Assembly: GCA_938009335.1 (NCBI GenBank)
Contig: CALLHT010000143.1
Coordinates: forward strand, 1 to 10,506
Length of the DNA: 10,506 nt
From: an uncultured Rhizobiaceae group bacterium
GTDB taxonomy: Bacteria > Pseudomonadota > Alphaproteobacteria > Rhizobiales > Rhizobiaceae
Reading direction: 5' to 3'
Below, one piece after another: positions 1 to 5,131 of the stretch; position 1 is the first letter of the stretch; each line of letters begins with the position of its first letter. The notes beneath the pieces were generated by a model, which was not told where the DNA came from, did no database searches, and worked only from the letters and a program-made list of their open reading frames with translations. The position numbers and the translations under genes are program-made.

Positions 1-75
<75 letters not shown>

Positions 76-99
76 TTACGCGAAACGCTCCGAGCCGTC

Positions 100-128
100 T
101 CTATGACGCAAGAGAACCTGAATTGCAA
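100..128 (-). promoter_or_regulatory. Possible tRNA-Gly promoter
   Basis: On the minus strand a TTGCAA hexamer (123-128) is followed after exactly 17 bases by CATAGA (100-105). Both are imperfect matches to sigma-70 -35 and -10 boxes. A GC-rich stretch follows, as expected of the discriminator of stable-RNA promoters, and a start near base 93 would give a leader of about 18 bases before the tRNA. The hexamers are weak, so this is a suggestion only. Confidence 0.3.
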
Positions 129-177
129 TAGCTTTTCTGTAACAAGGTTTACAAGTTTCCTAAATTTTTTTGATCTA

Positions 178-205
178 TTGAAAATTTCGCTGTCACCTGC
201 ATAAA
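178..205 (+). promoter_or_regulatory. Possible promoter of the ProXp-ala/CnoX pair
   Basis: TTGAAA (178-183), a 16-base spacer, then CATAAA (200-205). The -35 box matches 5 of 6 consensus bases and the -10 box about 4 of 6. A transcript from here would begin near base 212, which favours the ATG at 228 over the one at 216 as the start of translation. This rests on sequence inspection only. Confidence 0.3.
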
Positions 206-227
206 GCAATGAGAAATGGAGAGCCAC

Positions 228-740
228 ATGCCCGCGACACGCCAAGAACTTTTCGACCTGCTTTCAGACCTGAACATCGAAACAACCACGCATGATCATG
301 AAGCGGTTTTTACCGTGGAAGAGTCTGCGAAAATCAAACAGGATATCCCCGGCGGTCATACGAAAAACCTGTTCCTGAAGGATAAAAAGGGCAATTTCTT
401 TCTGATTGTAGCGGAAGGAACGGCGCAGATTAAGCTTAATCACGTGCATGGATTAATTGGGGCGTCTGGACGCGTTTCATTTGGTAAGCCAGAAGCACTC
501 ATGGAACTGCTGGGTGTCAAGCCAGGGTCGGTCACGGCATTTGCGCCGATGAATGACAAGGATGGCAAGGTAAAGGTGATCATTGACGAGCCGCTTCTGC
601 GTTATGATTTGATCAATTGTCATCCGCTAATCAATGAAGCGACGACAACGATTGCGAGAGAGGATTTGATTCGCTTTCTGGAACATGTAAATCATGCGCC
701 TGAGATCATACAGGTTTCTGGTGATGGAGAAGCAGAATGA
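228..740 (+). CDS. Ala-tRNA(Pro) deacylase, ProXp-ala (YbaK/PrdX family)
   Basis: A free-standing trans-editing enzyme of the YbaK/prolyl-tRNA-synthetase-associated-domain superfamily. In this family ProXp-ala hydrolyses alanine mischarged onto tRNA-Pro in the cytoplasm and replaces the editing domain that alphaproteobacterial ProRS lacks. Visible marks are the IPGGHTKNLFL segment around residues 40-50, with the conserved Lys46 expected at the active site, the GASGRVSFGKPE segment near residues 84-95, and NCHPLINEATTTI near the C-terminus, which is typical of PrdX/ProXp-ala and not of Cys-tRNA deacylases. I prefer ATG 228 (170 aa) over the in-frame ATG at 216 because GGAGAG lies 5-6 bases upstream of 228. 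The stop overlaps the start of the next gene (ATGA), implying translational coupling to cnoX. Subfamily assignment comes from sequence recall. A general YbaK-type deacylase is the alternative. Confidence 0.93.
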   Translation: MPATRQELFDLLSDLNIETTTHDHEAVFTVEESAKIKQDIPGGHTKNLFLKDKKGNFFLIVAEGTAQIKLNHVHGLIGASGRVSFGKPEALMELLGVKPGSVTAFAPMNDKDGKVKVIIDEPLLRYDLINCHPLINEATTTIAREDLIRFLEHVNHAPEIIQVSGDGEAE

Positions 741-1708
741 GTAATGACGACTTTGGATTCGGTGGTTCTGGACACAGCGCGAATGTTTCTTTTGGTGATC
801 CGAATGCGGCAAGCGCTTCAGCAAACCCGCAACAAACTGAACCGGTAAAAGATATTTCCACTGAAGAGTTTGTTCCAGAAGTGGTTCAAGCGTCTCAGGA
901 AAGACCTGTTCTGGTTGATTTCTGGGCGCCATGGTGTGGTCCCTGTAAACAGCTTGCTCCTGCCCTTGAAGCAGCAGTGGCGGCAACCCGCGGTAAAGTG
1001 AAGCTTGTTAAGATGGATATCGACAAACACCCGCAAATCCCGGGTCAAATGGGCATTCAGTCCATTCCTGCGGTGGTTGCGTTTGTGAAGGGCCGTCCGG
1101 CAGACATGTTTATGGGCGCAAAGCCTGAAGGCGAGATTCGAGAATTTATCGCAAAGGTCGCCGGCCCAAACGACGAAGATAATCAAATTGATATGTTGCT
1201 CGAGCAGGCAGCGATGCTGGAAGAACAAGGCGCAACCGGTGAGGCTGGTCATCTTTACGGCCAGATTTTAATGGCTGACCCCAAGAACGTTAAAGCTCTA
1301 TCGGCGGTTGGAAATCTCTACATCGGTGAGGGAAACCTTGAAGGAGCCAAAGGCCTTCTTGCAAGCCTCGATGAAGCCGAGATGAAAGCGCCGGAAATTG
1401 CCTCGCTTATTTCAGCGATTGAACTGGCAGAGCAAGCAGAAGGTTTGGGTGACCATTCTGAATTGATGGCAAAGGTTGAGGCTGACCCGAACGATCATCA
1501 GTGCCGGCTCGATCTGGCTGTTGCCTTGAATGCTGCAGGTCTCAGGGAAGAAGCAGCGGATGCGCTTTTGGAGATTATCAAGCGAAAGCCCGGTTGGAAC
1601 GAGGATGCTGCCAAAACGCAATTACTGCAATTTTTTGAAGCTTGGGGTTTGACTGACGAAATCACGATATCCGCACGTAGACGCCTTTCTTCTCTGCTAT
1701 TTTCATAA
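737..1708 (+). CDS. cnoX: Chaperedoxin CnoX (thioredoxin-TPR protein, YbbN family)
   Basis: A 323-residue cytoplasmic protein with a thioredoxin fold at about 36-143 and a helical TPR-like region at about 147-305. The thioredoxin domain has the motif DFWAPWCGPCKQL with the redox pair at Cys67/Cys70 and the cis-proline in QSIPAVVAF (Pro111). A Gly/Ser/Asn-rich, probably disordered, 30-residue N-terminal extension precedes it. This architecture is that of YbbN/CnoX, a holdase that passes unfolded clients to GroEL/DnaK and protects against mixed disulfides. E. coli CnoX has lost the first cysteine of the motif. This protein keeps a full CGPC, as expected of a redox-active alphaproteobacterial form. 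The ATG overlaps the stop of the ProXp-ala gene and has GGAGA about 7 bases upstream. No terminator hairpin follows the stop. Confidence 0.93.
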   Translation: MSNDDFGFGGSGHSANVSFGDPNAASASANPQQTEPVKDISTEEFVPEVVQASQERPVLVDFWAPWCGPCKQLAPALEAAVAATRGKVKLVKMDIDKHPQIPGQMGIQSIPAVVAFVKGRPADMFMGAKPEGEIREFIAKVAGPNDEDNQIDMLLEQAAMLEEQGATGEAGHLYGQILMADPKNVKALSAVGNLYIGEGNLEGAKGLLASLDEAEMKAPEIASLISAIELAEQAEGLGDHSELMAKVEADPNDHQCRLDLAVALNAAGLREEAADALLEIIKRKPGWNEDAAKTQLLQFFEAWGLTDEITISARRRLSSLLFS

Positions 1709-1732
1709 AACTGCTCTTTATTTTGGGCTGAT

Positions 1733-1748
1733 TCACACAAAACTGTGA
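1733..1748. repeat. Inverted repeat TCACA-N6-TGTGA
   Basis: A perfect 5-bp inverted repeat with a 6-base centre lies in the 112-base gap between cnoX and the LON-domain gene. It has the symmetry of a small operator, but the arms are in the opposite order to a CRP/FNR-type TGTGA-N6-TCACA site. It could equally form a weak RNA hairpin. No known regulator can be assigned from this alone, and no convincing promoter hexamers were found next to it. Confidence 0.3.
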
Positions 1749-1820
1749 CATTCTGACCATAAGTATTGAGATTTTGAGTTACTGACACACTTCTCACTCA
1801 GGGAGCCAACTAGATGAAGT

Positions 1821-2507
1821 GTGAGTCTGAACGTGATACAGGCCGGTAATGTCTCGTATAAGAATGCCAATGATTTTCCGGAAATTCTACCGATTTTCCC
1901 GTTAACTGGTGCACTGCTGCTTCCAGGCGGTCATTTGCCGTTGAACATTTTTGAGCCGCGATATCTCCAGATGATTGGGGACGCAATGCAAAACCATAAG
2001 CTCATTGGTATGATTCAGCCCAACCCTAAGGCTGAACCGGATGATAAAGGCCAGCAGGCCCTTTCGAAGGTCGGCTGCATTGGACGCATTACTGCATGCC
2101 AGGAATCGGGTGATGGTCGCCTGCTGATCAGTCTTTCAGGCGTTTGCCGCTTTACGATGCTGGAAGAGATTTCGACCACCAAACTTTATCGCCAAGTGCA
2201 ATATGAAGCGAATGTGTCTGATCTTGAGGAAATGACACAGACCGATGAAGTGGATCGCGAAGGTGTTCTGACAGCGTTTCGTAATTATCTTCAGGCCAAC
2301 GGCATGGATGCGGATTGGGATACGGTCAAGAAGACCGAGACCGACACGCTTATCACTGCGCTTTGTATGATGAGTCCGTTTGAACCCGCTGAAAAACAAG
2401 CTTTGCTCGAGTCGCCTGATCTTAAAACACGAGCGGAAACGCTGGTTGCGATTTCAGAATTTTATCTTGCACGCAACAGCAACGAGGAAGTACCGTCGCT
2501 GCAATAG
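1821..2507 (+). CDS. Stand-alone LON substrate-binding-domain protein
   Basis: A 228-residue protein consisting of the N-terminal (LON/PUA-like) domain of Lon protease without the AAA+ ATPase or the Ser-Lys peptidase. The family signature is near residues 22-50: ILPIFPLTGALLLPGGHLPL followed by NIFEPRYLQM. A C-terminal helical stretch (about 190-222, EKQALLESPDLKTRAETL) is typical of the alphaproteobacterial members. Such proteins are often annotated 'peptidase S16', but with no catalytic domain it cannot be a protease. A role in binding unfolded protein is only inferred from the domain. The start is uncertain: GTG 1821 is the longest option with no good ribosome site (GGGAG is about 15 bases upstream), while GTG 1833 would give an N-terminus closer to relatives as I remember them. 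The stop is amber and is followed in the same frame by the Trm112 gene. Confidence 0.9.
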   Translation: MSLNVIQAGNVSYKNANDFPEILPIFPLTGALLLPGGHLPLNIFEPRYLQMIGDAMQNHKLIGMIQPNPKAEPDDKGQQALSKVGCIGRITACQESGDGRLLISLSGVCRFTMLEEISTTKLYRQVQYEANVSDLEEMTQTDEVDREGVLTAFRNYLQANGMDADWDTVKKTETDTLITALCMMSPFEPAEKQALLESPDLKTRAETLVAISEFYLARNSNEEVPSLQ

Positions 2508-2531
2508 ATCCGCCAATCGGTGTTTGCAGGA

Positions 2532-2723
2532 ATGTCACTTTCAAAACCTGATCCAAAATTGCTTGAGATGCTTGTGTGTCCACTCACACGTGCAACGCTT
2601 GAGTATGATGAGGAGAATCAGGAGCTTATTTCAAAGCCCGCAAAATTGGCGTTTCCTGTGCGCGATGGCATTCCGGTTATGATCGTGTCTGAAGCACGCG
2701 AACTCTCGGAAGAAGAGCTCTGA
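2532..2723 (+). CDS. Trm112-family small protein (UPF0434, YcaR-like)
   Basis: A 63-residue protein of the Trm112/UPF0434 family. Eukaryotic and archaeal Trm112 is a zinc-ribbon activator of methyltransferases. Bacterial short forms are mostly uncharacterised, and a methyltransferase-partner role is only a family-level guess. The signature is DPKLLEMLVCPLT at residues 7-19, then AKLAFPVRDGIPVMIV, the conserved IRDGIPxM-type strand. Only one cysteine remains, so a four-Cys zinc site is not possible. ATG 2532 fits the usual family N-terminus. A GTG at 2520 would add four residues. Neither has a well-spaced ribosome site (AGGA abuts the ATG), so translation probably depends on ribosomes finishing the LON-domain gene just upstream. 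The 3' end converges with the UbiH-like gene, two bases apart. Confidence 0.87.
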   Translation: MSLSKPDPKLLEMLVCPLTRATLEYDEENQELISKPAKLAFPVRDGIPVMIVSEARELSEEEL

Positions 2724-2725
2724 GG

Positions 2726-3967
2726 TCAGATCGCTTCGCCTCGTAGCAATTTAGGCGAGGCCGGGTTATCGCCTGCAGCTTGATTGATGAAGAAGCGTTT
2801 GAGGCCAGGCATTCTGTCCACCATGCCCATGCCGACATCCCTGATTCCTCTTACAAAATCATTGTCATTTGAGAATAGTCTATTCAACACATCCGTTGTC
2901 ACACCCATGCGAACAGTGTCGAAGCGTCGCCACGCTTGATATTGCTCTAGCACATCCAGAGTTCCGAAATCCTGACCCAGCCTGTCTGCATTGACGATGG
3001 TTTCTGCAAGCGCAGCAGCATCTTTGAAACCCAAATTCAAACCCTGACCGGCGATTGGGTGAATGCCATGGGCCGCGTCACCTGCGAGGGCGAAACGGCT
3101 TTTCACAAAATCACGCGCCAAACGCAATCCTAGCGGAAAAGCTTGAACTTTGCTTGCGACAGAGATTTTACCCAGTTTGTGGCCGAAGCGCTGTTCAAGT
3201 TCCATCTCAAAAACAAGTTCATCTTGTTCGATAAGCTTTTCTGCATCACGCGTGCTTTCTGTCCATACAAGCGAAGAGCGATTACCTTTCAATGGAAGAA
3301 TTGCAAACGGTCCAGCAGGTAAAAAATGCTCTTCTGCTTTTCCGCCATGGTCACGTTCGTGCTCGACAGTGCAAACGATTGCTTTTTGGTCATACGGCCA
3401 GTGAACGGTTTTAATGCCGGCTTTATCGCGCAATCGGGAGCGAACCCCATCACAAGCAACAAGTAATCGTGTGGAAACTGTGGTGCCAGAAGCAAGGTTT
3501 ACATCACAGCTTGCGGCTGTTTCTTCAAAATCTGAAACACTTTCCTGTTCGATGCGAATGACACCCAGGGAATCGGCTTCTTTACGGAGCGCTTTAACAA
3601 GCTCGCGGTTTTCGATCATATGCGCGAAGGGTTCGTCGCCTTCCTGTTCGTTTGCGAATGTCAGAAAGACCGGTCTTGTAATGTCGGAGACTTTACTGTC
3701 GGTTACGATCATTTCGTTGATAGGTTGAGCGTTTTTAACCAATCCTTTCCACAGCCCCAGCGCTTCAAGCATGCGGGAGGCGTCAGCAGCTACTGCAGAT
3801 GAGCGTTCATCATTTTCCACCTGCGCATCGGAGGCGGGATCCACAACGAGCACGTCCAAATGCGGAGCAGAAGCTTTAATTGCAGTTGCGCAGGAAAGTC
3901 CTACATACCCACCACCAGCAATAAGGATGTCAGTCTTAGCAGGTATTTTGTTGTTTCGTGCAGCCAT
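2726..3967 (-). CDS. Ubiquinone biosynthesis FAD-dependent hydroxylase (UbiH/UbiF/COQ6 family)
   Basis: A 413-residue flavoprotein monooxygenase that by family hydroxylates the aromatic ring of ubiquinone precursors. Three class A flavoprotein marks are visible. They are the N-terminal dinucleotide-binding motif ILIAGGGYVGLSCA (15-27), the DG motif LLVACDGVRSRLR (168-180, Asp173-Gly174), and the FAD-ribityl GD motif ALAGDAAHGIHPIAGQGLNL (293-312). The GD motif is the UbiH/COQ6 signature. Which ring position it modifies (UbiH, UbiF, UbiI, or the broad-range alphaproteobacterial UbiL) cannot be decided from sequence alone, so no symbol is given. ATG 3967 has AAAGG eight bases upstream. The gene converges tightly with Trm112 and diverges from tesB across 130 bases, so it is probably transcribed alone. 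Confidence 0.92.
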   Translation of the reverse strand: MAARNNKIPAKTDILIAGGGYVGLSCATAIKASAPHLDVLVVDPASDAQVENDERSSAVAADASRMLEALGLWKGLVKNAQPINEMIVTDSKVSDITRPVFLTFANEQEGDEPFAHMIENRELVKALRKEADSLGVIRIEQESVSDFEETAASCDVNLASGTTVSTRLLVACDGVRSRLRDKAGIKTVHWPYDQKAIVCTVEHERDHGGKAEEHFLPAGPFAILPLKGNRSSLVWTESTRDAEKLIEQDELVFEMELEQRFGHKLGKISVASKVQAFPLGLRLARDFVKSRFALAGDAAHGIHPIAGQGLNLGFKDAAALAETIVNADRLGQDFGTLDVLEQYQAWRRFDTVRMGVTTDVLNRLFSNDNDFVRGIRDVGMGMVDRMPGLKRFFINQAAGDNPASPKLLRGEAI

Positions 3968-3988
3968 AAGGATCGCCTTTCTGGATCA

Positions 3989-3997
3989 TCTATAACA
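3989..3997 (-). promoter_or_regulatory. Possible extended -10 promoter of the UbiH-like gene
   Basis: On the minus strand the sequence TGTTATAGA gives a TG-N-TATAGA extended -10 element 22 bases upstream of the ATG. It would start a transcript with a leader of about 15 bases that still holds the AAAGG ribosome site. No good -35 hexamer lies at 17 bases, which an extended -10 can tolerate. The spacing to the gene makes it plausible, but it is not proven. Confidence 0.3.
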
Positions 3998-4097
3998 GAT
4001 GTGAGAAAGATCACGCAAAACTTCAACGGCCATGTTGTCTCAGGGTTAAAAATCATTACGTTGAGATGGAAACAGTGCCTGATTTTCCGGAGAACGT

Positions 4098-4991
4098 ATG
4101 TCTAAAGCGGTTGAAACCCTGATTAAAACTCTCGACTTGGAGAAAATTGAGCAGAACCTCTATCGAGGTGAAAGCCCGCAAGTCGGTTGGCAACGCGTCT
4201 TTGGCGGGCAGGTGATTGGACAAGCTTTGGCTGCTGCGCAACAAACTGTAGAAGAAGGGCGCCTTGCGCATTCATTGCACGGCTATTTCATGCGCCCGGG
4301 CGACCCTTCCGTGCCGATTATCTACAACGTTGATCGAATACGAGATGGACGAAGTTTTACGACACGACGGGTTGTTGCAATCCAGCACGGCAAAGCCATT
4401 TTTTCCATGTCTGCGTCCTTTCAAGTGGTGGAGGAGGGTTTAGAGCATTTTGTTGAGATGCCAGAGGTGCCGTTGCCGGAGGATTTGCCAAGTGAAAAGC
4501 AATTGGCCGATCAATTCATAGACAAAGCATCAGAAGCCATACGCCGGTATTGGCAGCGCGAGCGGCCTATTGAACTTCGCCCGATCAATCTGGATCATTA
4601 TTTGTCTGATAAGAAGCTTGAGCCGAAACAAAATGTCTGGTTCCGGGCAACGGGTGAAATTCCTGATGATCCTGCGACTCAATTGGCAGTGCTTGCCTAT
4701 GCGTCAGATATGACATTGCTTGATACATCGCTATATGCGCATGGGAGGGCAGTCTTTGATCCTGGGTTGCAAGTTGCAAGCCTTGATCACGCCATGTGGT
4801 TTCATCGTCCGGTCAACATGAGTGATTGGCATTTATACTCGCAAGACAGTCCAAACAGTTCCGGTGCACGTGGATTTACACGGGGAAGCATATATACCCG
4901 CGACGGAATCCTGGTTGCATCTGTTGCTCAGGAAGGCTTGATTCGCGAACGTACGCACGATTTTGGCAAAACCGGTCCCTCTGGCGGATAA
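4098..4991 (+). CDS. tesB: Acyl-CoA thioesterase II
   Basis: A 297-residue double-hotdog thioesterase that hydrolyses medium- and long-chain acyl-CoA to free fatty acid and CoA in the cytoplasm; E. coli TesB has 286 residues. The first hotdog carries WQRVFGGQVIGQAL (31-44) and HSLHGYFMRPGDPSVPI (58-74). The second carries LAYASDMTLLDTSL (199-212), ASLDHAMWFHRP (227-238) and ASVAQEGLIR (274-283). The E. coli catalytic triad Asp204/Thr228/Gln278 falls at the same numbers here: Asp204 and Gln278 are kept, and Thr228 is replaced by Ser, which keeps the hydroxyl. GGAGAA lies about four bases before ATG 4098. The gene is divergent from the UbiH-like gene. In several rhizobia tesB is followed by glnK-amtB and then ftsK; here ftsK comes next directly. 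Confidence 0.95.
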   Translation: MSKAVETLIKTLDLEKIEQNLYRGESPQVGWQRVFGGQVIGQALAAAQQTVEEGRLAHSLHGYFMRPGDPSVPIIYNVDRIRDGRSFTTRRVVAIQHGKAIFSMSASFQVVEEGLEHFVEMPEVPLPEDLPSEKQLADQFIDKASEAIRRYWQRERPIELRPINLDHYLSDKKLEPKQNVWFRATGEIPDDPATQLAVLAYASDMTLLDTSLYAHGRAVFDPGLQVASLDHAMWFHRPVNMSDWHLYSQDSPNSSGARGFTRGSIYTRDGILVASVAQEGLIRERTHDFGKTGPSGG

Positions 4992-5041
4992 GGCAAACTT
5001 TCGAGCGAAGAAATTTTCAGTAAAACGTATCTTTCTACCCT

Positions 5042-5064
5042 ATGGTTAACAGGCGATTAACCTT
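5042..5064. promoter_or_regulatory. Predicted CtrA binding site upstream of ftsK
   Basis: ATGGTTAA (5042-5049), a 7-base spacer, then TTAACCTT (5057-5064). It contains the full TTAA-N7-TTAA arrangement recognised by the cell-cycle regulator CtrA in alphaproteobacteria. Read on the minus strand, the left arm is exactly TTAACCAT, the longer half-site described for CtrA; the right arm differs from it at one position. The arms are inverted about the spacer (GGTTAA and TTAACC match perfectly). The site ends 67 bases before the ftsK ATG, in the only gap between tesB and ftsK. I could not place -35/-10 boxes convincingly, so whether CtrA would activate or repress is unknown. Confidence 0.6.
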
Positions 5065-5131
5065 GTGAACTTACGCTTGCTTCCAACGATGGCCGGATTG
5101 TGTGTCGATTCCCGGTCACTGGGAGTTAAAA

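Noticed and set aside
818..1252. A 144-codon minus-strand open frame inside cnoX.
   Set aside because: Antisense to the thioredoxin domain, no recognisable domain and no ribosome site; a shadow frame.
1733..1748. Reading the TCACA/TGTGA palindrome as a CRP/FNR site.
   Set aside because: The arms are in the reverse order (TCACA first), so it does not fit TGTGA-N6-TCACA.
2738..2761. Hairpin GCCTCG/CGAGGC at the Trm112/UbiH-like convergence as a bidirectional terminator.
   Set aside because: It lies inside the UbiH-like coding end, has a 12-base loop and no T-run on either side; the pairing may be chance.
3735..3742. A TTAACCAA sequence, close to a CtrA half-site.
   Set aside because: It is a single half inside the UbiH-like coding region with no partner at the right spacing.
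4046..4059. A second CtrA-like site (TTAA ... TTAC) upstream of tesB.
   Set aside because: The spacer is 6 bases, not 7, and the second half is TTAC; too poor to claim.
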